Source: Bacteroidota bacterium (GTDB lineage: Bacteria > Bacteroidota > Bacteroidia > Bacteroidales > JAAYUG01). From it: a stretch of DNA of 10,693 bases. Where the stretch lies: NCBI GenBank assembly GCA_021812865.1, contig JAKAMP010000040.1, positions 1-10,693 of the forward strand. The letters are read 5' to 3'. Below, in pieces: positions 1-6,789 of this stretch. The stretch's first letter is position 1, and each line of letters opens with the position of its first letter. The notes below the pieces were generated by a model. That model was given only the letters and a program-made list of their open reading frames with translations. It had not been told where the DNA came from and ran no database searches. The translations under genes were made by a program, and so were the position numbers.

Positions 1-266
1 TGGTTGGTGAGAATCAGTCCTTCTCCTGAAACCAGCTCTCCCGTGCAGCCACCGCCAAAAATCACTACGGCATCTTTAAGGCAGGCCTTGTTGATGCTGT
101 AAATATCTTCTGCCTTTAATTTAAGTCCCCTGGCCTGCATGGCGGTAATATTCAGTTTATCAAGCAATGCGGGCAGCCACATTCCTTCATCGGCTATCAG
201 CAGGTTTTGCACAGATATCAGCAGGATCAGGAGCAGGGTAAGCGGTTTAATTTTATTCAGGTACAT
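1..266 (-). CDS. S46 family dipeptidyl-peptidase (DPP7/DPP11-like), 5' part only
   Basis: Only the first 88 residues lie in the window; the reading frame is still open at base 3. The protein opens with a hydrophobic signal peptide (about residues 5-25, ending LLIA), followed by DEGMWLP at 26-32, the usual start of mature S46 peptidases. Further matches are AEDIYSIN (about 52-59) and [11 protein letters not shown] (about 70-80), leading into GLILTN. In this family the next residues are the HHC with the catalytic His, so the window stops just short of the active site. S46 enzymes are periplasmic or surface serine exopeptidases that release dipeptides from peptides, serving amino-acid fermentation in Bacteroidota. 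The start overlaps the end of maf by 14 bp, suggesting translational coupling. An in-frame ATG at 276-278 would add four residues (MPHL); I prefer 264-266 but cannot decide. Whether it is DPP7-like (hydrophobic P1) or DPP11-like (Asp/Glu P1) cannot be seen here. Confidence 0.9.
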   Translation of the reverse strand, partial: MYLNKIKPLTLLLILLISVQNLLIADEGMWLPALLDKLNITAMQARGLKLKAEDIYSINKACLKDAVVIFGGGCTGELVSGEGLILTN

Positions 267-873
267 GAGGTGAGGCATTAAGGTTATCGATAAATTTTTC
301 CAGTTCAACGTAGACATTCTGAATAGGCAGTCCCATCACGTTAAAAAATGATCCTTCAATCCGTTCCACACCAATGTATCCGATCCATTCCTGCACACCG
401 TATGAACCGGCTTTGTCGAAAGGGCTGTATTCGGTGATGTAATAGTGAATCTCCTTTTCGGTGAGTTTCCGAAACCATACAAGGCTGGAAACAGAAAAGG
501 AAGACTGCCTGTTCTCCGACTTGATGCATACCCCTGTAATCACTTCGTGTTTACGCCCAGAAAGGGAGCTCAGCATATCGAAGGCTTCAAAATAGCCGGC
601 AGGCTTGCCCAGCACCTTGCCATCGAGGATGACAACAGTATCGGCGGTTATAACGATTTCCTGTTTTTGAAGGCGGCCGTCAAAGCCTTTTGCTTTCATT
701 TCAGCCAGATAAACCGCTACATCGGAAGAGGGCATGGACAGAGGGAACTCTTCGGGAATATCGGATATCACACGTATTTCGAATTCAAAGCCTGCTTCCT
801 TCATGAGATAATGTCTGCGGGGGGAAGACGAAGCCAGAATCAGCCGGTATGGTGCGAGTTTTTCCTGTAACAT
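253..873 (-). CDS. maf: Maf/YhdE family nucleoside triphosphate pyrophosphatase
   Basis: This 206-residue protein has the normal length and all hallmarks of Maf proteins. These include the nucleotide-binding start [10 protein letters not shown] (11-20), the catalytic region ITADTVV (75-81) with Asp78 as probable base, GKP (89-91), [11 protein letters not shown] (105-115), and the C-terminal KAGSYGVQ (154-161). Family members hydrolyse non-canonical or selected nucleoside triphosphates (dTTP/UTP in the YhdE type) to the monophosphate and pyrophosphate in the cytoplasm, which cleans the nucleotide pool; some have been linked to septum inhibition. The Q-containing C-terminal motif and RKHEV agree with the YhdE type, but substrate is inference. 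The ATG lies 6 bp after the UbiA stop, and the 3' end overlaps the S46 gene, so it sits firmly inside the run. Confidence 0.95.
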   Translation of the reverse strand: MLQEKLAPYRLILASSSPRRHYLMKEAGFEFEIRVISDIPEEFPLSMPSSDVAVYLAEMKAKGFDGRLQKQEIVITADTVVILDGKVLGKPAGYFEAFDMLSSLSGRKHEVITGVCIKSENRQSSFSVSSLVWFRKLTEKEIHYYITEYSPFDKAGSYGVQEWIGYIGVERIEGSFFNVMGLPIQNVYVELEKFIDNLNASPHVPE

Positions 874-879
874 AATGCT

Positions 880-1830
880 CTACACTATGTGCCGCATGAT
901 GAAATTCGCCACTACAGCATAACTCAGTCCTGCCAGCATGATAATTTTCAGAAGCAGACTGATACGGGTATAATCCTTCTTGCCCGATGCCTTGTAAATA
1001 AGATAAGCCATAACCAGCATCGGAATCACCAGCAGAATTAGGAAATAGAGCAGGGTGATGGTATCGGTAAGAAACCTAATGTAAATGAACATCACCGAAA
1101 CTGCCGCCAAAGCAATAAGCAGGTACAGGATAAGCTTGGTGTAAGGAATCCCCAACGCCACGGGCAGGGAATTCCGGCCGAAGGCAGCATCGCCTTCAAA
1201 ATCTTCCACATCCTTCACAATCTCCCTTATAAGCGTGAGCAGGAAGGCAAAATATGAAAATCCGCCGATCCAATAGAATACCATATTGATAAAAGCGTGG
1301 TTGCCCAGGAGGGTTTGACCGTGTACCCTTGCCTGAAGTGGCATTTCCGAAAGGAACACAGCCAGGGGTACCAGGGCAGTGAGCAGGGCCACGATAACGT
1401 TTCCTATGATCAGCTGCCGCTTGTAGCTTGTGGAATAGAACCAGAGAATACCGGGAATGATAAGACAAATCGCCGCCAGGGCGGAAATCCTGATATAAAA
1501 GGAAAGGTATATACCAATGATCGCAGCAATGGCGTTCAGAACAAAATGAAGGGTGATAGCCACTCTCCTGCTGATCTCCTTGCCCACGATAACCCGTTCG
1601 GGCCTGTTCATCACATCAGTCTGGGTATCGAAATAATCGTTGATCACGTACCCTGCTGCCGTATAACTCATGGCCGAAATTACCATGAGCAGAAAATGCC
1701 ATTCATCAAACTGGAGTTGAAATCCTGCATATTCGAGAAGCGGTTTGAGAATGAAAAACCGCATTACATATAAGGTGCCTGCCACGATGAGCAGGTTAAT
1801 CCAGCGTACCAGTTTCAGGTATTTGATCAT
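880..1830 (-). CDS. UbiA family prenyltransferase, (digeranyl)geranylglyceryl-phosphate-synthase-like
   Basis: This 316-residue, very hydrophobic protein has about 8-9 membrane helices. It carries both Asp-rich motifs that bind Mg-prenyl diphosphate: NDYFDTQTDVMNRPER (64-79) and REIVKDVEDFEGD (202-214). YKR at 136-138 in a loop is also usual. UbiA enzymes transfer a polyprenyl chain to an acceptor (quinone precursor, haem, chlorophyll or a glycerol-phosphate ether) in the inner membrane. Bacteroidota members in this gene context are generally annotated as geranylgeranylglycerol-phosphate geranylgeranyltransferases because they resemble the archaeal ether-lipid enzyme. The real acceptor is not established, and no menaquinone gene stands nearby that would argue for MenA. 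It lies 81 bp after the KdsC gene, the largest gap in the run, and 6 bp before maf. Family confidence is high; substrate confidence is low. Confidence 0.92.
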   Translation of the reverse strand: MIKYLKLVRWINLLIVAGTLYVMRFFILKPLLEYAGFQLQFDEWHFLLMVISAMSYTAAGYVINDYFDTQTDVMNRPERVIVGKEISRRVAITLHFVLNAIAAIIGIYLSFYIRISALAAICLIIPGILWFYSTSYKRQLIIGNVIVALLTALVPLAVFLSEMPLQARVHGQTLLGNHAFINMVFYWIGGFSYFAFLLTLIREIVKDVEDFEGDAAFGRNSLPVALGIPYTKLILYLLIALAAVSVMFIYIRFLTDTITLLYFLILLVIPMLVMAYLIYKASGKKDYTRISLLLKIIMLAGLSYAVVANFIMRHIV

Positions 1831-1911
1831 ATATCCTGTATTTCAGAGATTTGTCAAACGAATGATCTCCCGGCTCATTCCATGAATCTACACTACCCGT
1901 CTCACCATAGC

Positions 1912-2433
1912 CTACCAGTAAAATGCATCCTGATCAAGCCATTTGCCCTGCAGTTTCATTACCTGTTCAACGATATCGCGCACACAACCGCTTCCTCCAT
2001 TTCTGTCGGATATGTATTTTGAAACGGATTTGATCTCCTCTGCGGCATCGGCGGGACATGCAGGAAAACCCACATGTTGCATTACTTTCAGGTCGGGAAT
2101 ATCGTCGCCCATATACAGCACCTCCTCCAGGGTGAGTTGATTCCTGGAAATGAAATGATGAAGGTCATCGAGCTTGGAGGAAGATTTAAGATAAATATCC
2201 TTCACCCCAAGGTATTGAAACCTTTTTTTCACTGACTTTGAATAGCCTCCGGTAATGATCGCCACAGGATAGCCCTTTTTCACTGCCAGTTGTATGGCAT
2301 ATCCATCCTTGATGTTCATGGTCCGCACCATTTCCCCTGAAGGGAAAAGGCTCACCCTGCAATCGCTGAATACGCCATCTACATCGAAAACAAATGACTT
2401 GATTTTGCTGAGTTCTTCCTTATAATTGTTCAT
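1912..2433 (-). CDS. kdsC: KdsC-type HAD phosphatase (3-deoxy-D-manno-octulosonate 8-phosphate phosphatase)
   Basis: The 173-residue length fits the small, cap-less HAD subclass C0 enzymes that act as tetramers. Motif I is FDVDGVFSD (16-24) with nucleophile Asp17 and acid/base Asp19. Motif II is IITGG (59-63) with Thr61. Lys87 serves as motif III, and motif IV is MGDDIPD (108-114), with Asp110 and Asp111 as Mg ligands. The tail holds NGGSGCVRD, like the Gly-rich C-terminal segment that closes the neighbour's active site in KdsC. The enzyme removes phosphate from Kdo-8-phosphate to give Kdo for LPS core synthesis in the cytoplasm. No kdsA, kdsB or kdsD is in view, so the substrate is assigned by family only; a related sialic-acid or KDN phosphatase role is possible. 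It is 20 bp downstream of the DUF2520 gene. Confidence 0.88.
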   Translation of the reverse strand: MNNYKEELSKIKSFVFDVDGVFSDCRVSLFPSGEMVRTMNIKDGYAIQLAVKKGYPVAIITGGYSKSVKKRFQYLGVKDIYLKSSSKLDDLHHFISRNQLTLEEVLYMGDDIPDLKVMQHVGFPACPADAAEEIKSVSKYISDRNGGSGCVRDIVEQVMKLQGKWLDQDAFYW

Positions 2434-2453
2434 GTGATTGAAGCAGGTTTGTT

Positions 2454-3236
2454 TCAGTCCCTGTTCTCCTGATGAAAGCGGGAGATAGAGTCGGAGACAA
2501 ATGTATATAATTTTTGTAATTCCGGGTATTGATTGAGTAATGCCTTGTGCCGTTCCATGATCATTTTATCCAGTCTTACCGCAGGCCCTGTCTGTGCGTC
2601 CACCGGATTCATTTCTGTTGCCTTCCTCGCTGTTTCCAGGATCAGCGGATGCAGCAGGTCGAACGGAATACCCTCTGCCCGGAGCAGTTCCCATGCGCGT
2701 ACAACCATATGATTGCTGAAATTGCCTGCGATTACAGCCGACAGGTGCAGGATCATACGCTTACGGGAATCCATTGCCTCAACTTGATCCGACAGATCGC
2801 GGGCCAGGGAGAGCAGAAAATTTTCCACCTCCGGCGAAGATCCCTCCACAAACAGGGGTACCTCACGGAAATTGATTTCCCGGCTCCGGGTAAGGGTTTG
2901 AAAAGGATAAATCACTCCACAGCGGTCGGTATATTTTTTAAGCATTTCAAGAGGTGTGCTTCCGGAGGTATGTATCACCAGCTTTCCAGTAGGATTTACC
3001 AGTGACACAGCGCCTTCCAGTGCATCATCGCTGATACTGAATACATACAAATCCGCATGGGGATTCACTTTCGCCAGATCAGAAGTCCAGTCTGCCTCAT
3101 TCATCTCGGCCAGCCATTTGGCCTTGGCTGCGCTACGGTTCACAACCTGCAACACGTGGCAACCTGCCCCTTTCAATGCGGGAAGAAGGTGATGCGCCAC
3201 ATTCCCGGCTCCGATAAACACAAGGTTTCGCTTCAT
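2454..3236 (-). CDS. Rossmann-fold + DUF2520 domain protein (putative NAD(P)-dependent oxidoreductase)
   Basis: This 260-residue cytoplasmic protein has two parts. The N-terminal Rossmann domain (about 1-125) starts with LVFIGAGNVAHHL (5-17), a GxGxxA dinucleotide-binding loop, followed by SISDDAL (67-73), HTSGS (89-93) and YPFQTLT (110-116), all typical of this family. The C-terminal DUF2520 helical domain (about 130-255) includes HLSAVIAGNFSNH (164-176) and TGPAVRLD. The layout is like ketopantoate or pyrroline-5-carboxylate reductases and F420-dependent NADP reductases, and it is often annotated as one of those, but no substrate is known. It is the first gene of the run and probably carries the promoter in front of it. 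In Bacteroidota it is commonly followed by the KdsC-like gene, as here. Start ATG 3234-3236 is the only sensible one, placing the glycine-rich loop near residue 9. Confidence 0.9.
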   Translation of the reverse strand: MKRNLVFIGAGNVAHHLLPALKGAGCHVLQVVNRSAAKAKWLAEMNEADWTSDLAKVNPHADLYVFSISDDALEGAVSLVNPTGKLVIHTSGSTPLEMLKKYTDRCGVIYPFQTLTRSREINFREVPLFVEGSSPEVENFLLSLARDLSDQVEAMDSRKRMILHLSAVIAGNFSNHMVVRAWELLRAEGIPFDLLHPLILETARKATEMNPVDAQTGPAVRLDKMIMERHKALLNQYPELQKLYTFVSDSISRFHQENRD

Positions 3237-3507
3237 AGGCAGGTTTTGAAAAATAAAGATATAAAAAAGATGAACAAGGCCGGCTACTGTATGGGAATTG
3301 TAAAACTCTTCAGAACAATTAATGCTTTTCCATTGGCTGAACCTGTAACCGTTCCCGGTTAGCGGGCAGCATTTACCGCTTACCTATCATTCCGCCGTTG
3401 ATATCCTTTAACAAAAATAAAAATAAATTATATTCAGGTCTGTTTAACTTTTGTTTACGAATCGTGTTTATATCTTAAACATTCGCGAACCAATAATTCA
3501 ATATATT
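3237..3507. other. Divergent intergenic region (DUF2520 operon / yceI)
   Basis: This 271-bp gene-free stretch separates two divergent genes and must hold both promoters. It has an AT-rich centre (about 3405-3450). Two small perfect hairpins sit back to back: AACCG/CGGTT at 3347-3360 and AGCGG/CCGCT at 3361-3380. For yceI, a weak element TAACTTTTG at 3445-3453 resembles the Bacteroidota -7 box but has no matching -33 box. I see no credible short gene in it. Confidence 0.7.
3412..3419 (-). promoter_or_regulatory. Possible -7 element for the DUF2520-kdsC-ubiA-maf-S46 run
   Basis: Read on the minus strand the bases are TATTTTTG, a full match to the Bacteroidota -7 consensus TAnnTTTG. No TTG or TTTG is found at the usual distance upstream, and it would give a leader of about 170 nt containing the two hairpins at 3347-3380. 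The surrounding AT-rich sequence makes a chance match quite possible. Confidence 0.3.
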
Positions 3508-4101
3508 ATGAAAAGAGTATTTTTCGCAATCGGAGTCCTGGCAATAGCCGGAGGTGTTTATGCACAGCCCAAGGAACAATCGCAGGGATGGAAGGTTGAC
3601 AACAACCATACCCGCATTGCCTTTTCCGTGCCCCACATGGTGATCTCGGAAGTGACCGGGAATTTTAAAGATTTTACCATCAATGTAAAATCATCAAAGC
3701 CTGACTTCACAGACCTGTCCGTTGATGCTTCCATCAAAGTGGCCAGTATCAGCACCGACAATGAAATGCGTGACAACCATCTGAAATCTGACGATTTTTT
3801 CAATGCAGCAAAGTTTCCGAATATCACATTTAAAAGCGCCGCTATTGAAAAGACAGGAAAAAACACGTACAAAATCATTGGAAACCTTACCATCAGGGAT
3901 ATAACCAAGAAGGTAACCTTCGATGCCGTTTACAAGGGATCGATAAAGTCAATGACAGGCCAGACCATTGCAGCTTGGAGTGTAAATGCAGTGATCAATC
4001 GCTTCGATTATGGTTTGAAATGGAACAAACTTATCGAATCGGGCGGCATGGTTGTGGGCGATCAGGTGAGCATCAGCATGAATGTTGAAATGGACAAATA
4101 A
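3508..4101 (+). CDS. Secreted YceI family lipocalin-like protein (polyisoprenoid-binding type)
   Basis: From the ATG at 3508 the product has 197 residues. A signal peptide covers residues 1-19 (MKRVFFAIG...VYA, cleavage before Gln20). The YceI domain fills the rest: GWKVDNNHTRIAFSV (27-41) with the HM and SEVTGNFKDF that follow, the central STDNEMRDNHLKSDDFF stretch, FPNITFKS, GNLTIRDITKKVTF, and the final NRFDYGLKWN. YceI proteins form a lipocalin-like barrel in the periplasm; structures of family members hold a polyisoprenoid such as octaprenyl-phenol in the cavity, and expression is often linked to high pH or stress. The frame is open back to a TTG at 3451, but the peptide it would add is not signal-like, so 3508 is chosen. 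The gene stands alone and ends in a strong terminator. Ligand here is unknown. Confidence 0.93.
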   Translation: MKRVFFAIGVLAIAGGVYAQPKEQSQGWKVDNNHTRIAFSVPHMVISEVTGNFKDFTINVKSSKPDFTDLSVDASIKVASISTDNEMRDNHLKSDDFFNAAKFPNITFKSAAIEKTGKNTYKIIGNLTIRDITKKVTFDAVYKGSIKSMTGQTIAAWSVNAVINRFDYGLKWNKLIESGGMVVGDQVSISMNVEMDK

Positions 4102-4132
4102 GCCAACAAATAGTAGATACCCTAAAACGAAA

Positions 4133-4172
4133 ACCGGCAACGAGGAATTACTTCGTTGCCGGTATAATTTTT
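4133..4172. terminator. Bidirectional rho-independent terminator between yceI and the M48 gene
   Basis: A perfect 11-bp stem (ACCGGCAACGA at 4133-4143 with TCGTTGCCGGT at 4153-4163) encloses a 9-nt loop. It is followed on the plus strand by ATAATTTTT (4164-4172). On the minus strand the stem is followed by TTTTCGTTTT (from 4132 downwards), so it can also stop transcription from the convergent M48 gene. It lies 31 bp after the yceI stop and 63 bp after the M48 stop. Confidence 0.9.
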
Positions 4173-4235
4173 CAGGAATAAGGAACCCGATGCAAAGTGA
4201 GGAGCAAAATGTAACTCACCTTCTGGTTAAGACCA

Positions 4236-5051
4236 TTATGTGTTTTCCTGTTTCTTTGCCTGATTATAATAATTCAAGGCTTCAGGCATGATCTCCTGTA
4301 GTTTTTTGATACGCGTTTCATCGGCCGGATGAGTACTCATAAATTCCGGCGGTTTGCTTCCGCCCATGGAGGCCATCCTTTGCCAGAATGGAATTGCTTG
4401 CTGGGGATCATATCCAGCCATAGCAGCAAAGAAAAGTCCGAGTTTATCTGCCTCAGACTCCTGCTGACGTGAGAAAGGCAACATTACCCCTACCTGACTG
4501 CCGATTCCATAGGAGGTCATGAAGATACTTTTGGTTTGTTCGGGCTGTTTTGCCAGGGCAACTTCCAACACAGATCCGCCAAGCTGTTGCAGCATGCCCT
4601 CGCTCATTCTCTCATTCCCGTGGTGCGCAATGGCATGGGCAATTTCATGCCCCATCACAATGGCAAGGGCGGTTTCATTCTGCGTAACGGGCAGCAGACC
4701 GGTATACACCACCACTTTCCCTCCTGGCATACACCAGGCATTCACTTCCGGACTTTCCACCAGGTTGAATTCCCATTTATACCCGTCAAGCACGGCTCCT
4801 TTGCCTTGTGCATCGTAGTATTTTGTAATGGCTGTGGAAATCCGTTTTCCAACATTAGCTACCATTGCTGCGTTAGGGTTTGCGGGAGGAACCACTTTGT
4901 TGCTGTCCAGAAACGATTTGTATTCGTTCAGCGACATGGCCTGCAATTCAGATTCTGATACCAGGCTCAGTTGCTTCCTTCCGGTTACTGAATTCACCAC
5001 ACAGCCAGAAAAAATAAGCAATACCAATCCAATTACCCATATATTTTTCAT
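4236..5051 (-). CDS. M48 family metallopeptidase, lipoprotein (LoiP/BepA/Oma1-like)
   Basis: From ATG 5049-5051 this is 271 residues. The N-terminus is a lipoprotein signal with IFSGC (13-17), so Cys17 is probably lipidated; the -3 Phe is slightly unusual for a lipobox. The zinc site is HEIAH (135-139), and the third ligand is Glu198 in SRQQESEAD (194-202), the ExxAD pattern of M48. NAWCMPGGKVVVYTGLL (104-120) is the conserved strand before the active-site helix. These periplasmic zinc proteases act in envelope protein quality control, as E. coli LoiP and BepA do for outer-membrane proteins. There is no TPR domain, so it is closer to LoiP than BepA. A GTG two codons upstream (MFMKN) is also in frame; the ATG gives a normal signal peptide and is preferred. 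It is a single-gene unit, convergent with yceI. Confidence 0.93.
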   Translation of the reverse strand: MKNIWVIGLVLLIFSGCVVNSVTGRKQLSLVSESELQAMSLNEYKSFLDSNKVVPPANPNAAMVANVGKRISTAITKYYDAQGKGAVLDGYKWEFNLVESPEVNAWCMPGGKVVVYTGLLPVTQNETALAIVMGHEIAHAIAHHGNERMSEGMLQQLGGSVLEVALAKQPEQTKSIFMTSYGIGSQVGVMLPFSRQQESEADKLGLFFAAMAGYDPQQAIPFWQRMASMGGSKPPEFMSTHPADETRIKKLQEIMPEALNYYNQAKKQENT

Positions 5052-5085
5052 AAACACTTGATTTTAAATATTTCAGGATTAAATC

Positions 5086-5093
5086 CAAAAATA
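5086..5093 (-). promoter_or_regulatory. Probable -7 promoter element of the M48 gene
   Basis: On the minus strand the bases read TATTTTTG, a full TAnnTTTG match. Transcription would start near 5080, giving a leader of about 30 nt before the ATG at 5051, which is a usual length. The nearest upstream TTTG (5107-5110) is only 13 nt away, shorter than the normal 17-23, so the -33 part is unsupported. Confidence 0.4.
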
Positions 5094-5142
5094 ATTGATA
5101 TAACTGCAAAGTTCATAAAATCCAAATGAAAATGCACATCTC

Positions 5143-5186
5143 TCTCCGCAGGATTTTTTATAAAAAATGAACAATGAATCCGGAGA
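5143..5186. other. Bulged inverted repeat in the intergenic region
   Basis: TCTCC (5143-5147) and GGATT (5151-5155) pair with GGAGA (5182-5186) and AATCC (5177-5181), leaving a 3-nt bulge GCA on one side. The loop carries the AT palindrome TTTTTTATAAAAAA (5154-5167), which overlaps the stem by two bases and would compete with it. It has no T-run after it, so it does not look like a terminator. Role unknown. Confidence 0.45.
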
Positions 5187-5272
5187 ATCTTCAAGTGAAT
5201 GATCGTTTTTATGTACCTTGGATTTGAGCAGATGGTTGACGATCGGGAATTACAGGGCTTCTGGTTTGATTG

Positions 5273-5328
5273 GTCGGCTGGTCTGATAGTCTACTGATCG
5301 GCTGGTCTACAAGTTGGCTGGTACCATT
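5273..5328. repeat. Degenerate 8-bp-period tandem repeat
   Basis: Seven octamers stand head to tail: GTCGGCTG, GTCTGATA, GTCTACTG, ATCGGCTG, GTCTACAA, GTTGGCTG, GTACCATT. The core TCGGCTGGTCT occurs exactly at 5274-5284 and 5298-5308 (24 bp apart), and a variant TTGGCTGGTA starts 16 bp further at 5314, both spacings being multiples of 8. The minus strand therefore reads as a Gln/Pro/Asp/Asn-rich peptide (QPI, DQP, NQT), typical of translated short repeats and not of a gene. Confidence 0.6.
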
Positions 5329-5548
5329 GGTGCCGGGAGGTGAAGGATAGACTATTTGAATAAGAATTTGTTTAGCAGCCAGTTGCATAACGGATGACTG
5401 GGGTGATCCCTTGAATAATCTGCAATATCTGAACACTTAGACAGAACCGTAGTATAAAATAAATCATATGGACAGGAACATTTAGTCAGTTGAGATGAAC
5501 CGTATTTTTTAAGGTTTATGATCTATCCATTCATCCTTTTTCGTAATA

Positions 5549-5578
5549 TTGAAGGCTTTTTTTAATAATATTATTTTG
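5549..5578 (+). promoter_or_regulatory. Probable promoter of the TlpA-like gene
   Basis: TTG at 5549-5551 and TTATTTTG at 5571-5578 (one mismatch to TAnnTTTG) are 19 nt apart, within the range known for Bacteroidota sigma-70-type promoters. The start site would be near 5585, leaving a leader of about 30 nt before the ATG at 5615. Confidence 0.5.
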
Positions 5579-5614
5579 CACCAATTTCTTATCAACCCAT
5601 CAAAAGTATTGTTT

Positions 5615-6613
5615 ATGAAAACCATTTCGCGTATTGCTCTTATCCTGATTCTGCCAGCATTGCTGTCGTGCAGTCACAAGCCGGAAGCAAATTTTGAAAT
5701 CACGGGTAAGATTCCCGGGGTAAATGCCGGCAAGATTTACCTCCGTAAATTCAGCAACAAGCTTTTTGTCACTGTTGATTCCGCTACCATCCAGGACGGC
5801 AGTTTTCATTTCGCATCAAACCTTCCTCTGCCTGAACTGTATGGTCTGAGCATCGACACAACCCATTCCCCGCTTTTTGTTTTCCTTGACAAAAACGACA
5901 AGATTACGGTGGATATTGACACTGCTGATATTTCAAAATCCGTCATCGGCAATTCCGTAGAGAACGACATTTATGCCTATTTCTCAAAGAACGAGGAAAC
6001 GATGAAGATCGACTCCCTGCTGAAGGCTCATCCCAAATCCATTGCTGCCACCTACATTCTCTATCGCCATTATTCCTGGAGGCTGAGTCCCGGACAGATC
6101 GACAGCAACGTTGCCCTGATCGACACCGCCTTGTATCATCTTCCCTATATCACCGTGCTGCGCGACCTGGCCAACACCCTCCGGAAAGTACAACCCGGCA
6201 ATCCGGCTCCCGATTTTACCTGTACCGATACCACAGGAACGCCGGTTACCCTCTCCTCCCAGTTCGGTCATTACCTGCTGGTTGACTTCTGGGCTTCCTG
6301 GTGCTCCCCCTGCCGCCATGAAAACCCCAATTATGTCAGGATTTACCAGAAATACCATGCAAAAGGATTCGATATCCTTGGCGTCTCGCTCGATAAGAAA
6401 AAAGAAAGCTGGACCAAAGCGATCAAGGCTGACAACCTCAGCTGGAAACAGGTATCAGACCTGGCCTTCTGGAATTCAGCGCCTGCGAAACTTTATGGTG
6501 TGCGTGCCATTCCCTCGAATGTACTGATCGACCCGAAAGGAATCATCATTGCCCGCAATATCATGGGAGAAGAACTCGAAAACAAAGTGGCTGAACTGCT
6601 GAAAAAGAAATAG
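5615..6613 (+). CDS. DUF4369 + thioredoxin-like (TlpA/AhpC-TSA) thiol-disulfide lipoprotein
   Basis: From the ATG at 5615 the product has 332 residues. A lipoprotein signal ends in LLSC (16-19), so Cys19 is the likely lipid anchor. Residues about 25-125 form a DUF4369 domain (FEITGKIPG, KIYLRK, FVFLDKNDKITV), and after a helical linker a redoxin domain starts at PGNPAPDFTCTDTTG (194-208). The active site is FWASWCSPCR (225-234) with Cys230 and Cys233, and AIP further on is the usual cis-Pro segment. Such envelope proteins reduce or isomerise disulfides, for example in cytochrome c maturation or oxidative stress, and Bacteroidota carry many paralogues near nutrient-uptake genes. Here it stands alone, so the partner is unknown. 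The frame is open upstream to a TTG at 5549, but that start would remove the N-terminal position of the lipobox and is rejected. Confidence 0.93.
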   Translation: MKTISRIALILILPALLSCSHKPEANFEITGKIPGVNAGKIYLRKFSNKLFVTVDSATIQDGSFHFASNLPLPELYGLSIDTTHSPLFVFLDKNDKITVDIDTADISKSVIGNSVENDIYAYFSKNEETMKIDSLLKAHPKSIAATYILYRHYSWRLSPGQIDSNVALIDTALYHLPYITVLRDLANTLRKVQPGNPAPDFTCTDTTGTPVTLSSQFGHYLLVDFWASWCSPCRHENPNYVRIYQKYHAKGFDILGVSLDKKKESWTKAIKADNLSWKQVSDLAFWNSAPAKLYGVRAIPSNVLIDPKGIIIARNIMGEELENKVAELLKKK

Positions 6614-6634
6614 CCGCCGGAGATTTCCATACTT

Positions 6635-6700
6635 AAAAGTGATCCCGGCCTGCATTCATCCCCCGGTTTAACGGCATAGCAGGCTGAGATCACTTTTTTT
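6635..6700. terminator. Terminator hairpin after the TlpA-like gene, possibly two-sided
   Basis: A 10-bp outer stem (AAAAGTGATC at 6635-6644 with GATCACTTTT at 6688-6697) and a 6-bp inner stem (GCCTGC at 6648-6653 with GCAGGC at 6679-6684) are split by a 3x3 internal loop. The hairpin runs into seven T (6694-6700) on the plus strand. On the minus strand it ends in only four T, so stopping the convergent beta-propeller gene (stop at 6790) is less sure. Confidence 0.82.
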
Positions 6701-6789
6701 ATGAAGAACAATCAGAAAGTTTGTTTCGGGCTTCGGAAATCGGCTGTTCAAATCTATATTTCATCCTTAGAAACCTGATTTTCCTCTTT

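Larger units (their letters stand above)
5052..5614. other. Long gene-free region (M48 gene / TlpA-like gene, divergent)
   Basis: No credible gene is found in these 563 bp. It contains promoter-like elements for both flanking genes (5086-5093 minus; 5549-5578 plus), a bulged hairpin (5143-5186) and a degenerate octamer repeat (5273-5328). The GC-richer middle part (about 5220-5410) contrasts with the AT-rich ends. A 75-codon frame on the minus strand (5209-5436) is rejected as a product of the repeat. Confidence 0.7.

Noticed and set aside
1297..1773. 158-codon plus-strand frame opposite the UbiA gene
   Set aside because: It is antisense to the UbiA catalytic motifs and has no family features.
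1855..1862. TTCGTTTG on the minus strand as a separate promoter for the UbiA gene
   Set aside because: One mismatch to TAnnTTTG and no TTG at the right distance; the 81-bp gap is the only other support.
5209..5436. 75-codon minus-strand frame rich in Gln, Pro, Asp and Asn
   Set aside because: Its middle is simply the translated octamer repeat, the N-terminal part has no recognisable feature, and no promoter or start context supports it.
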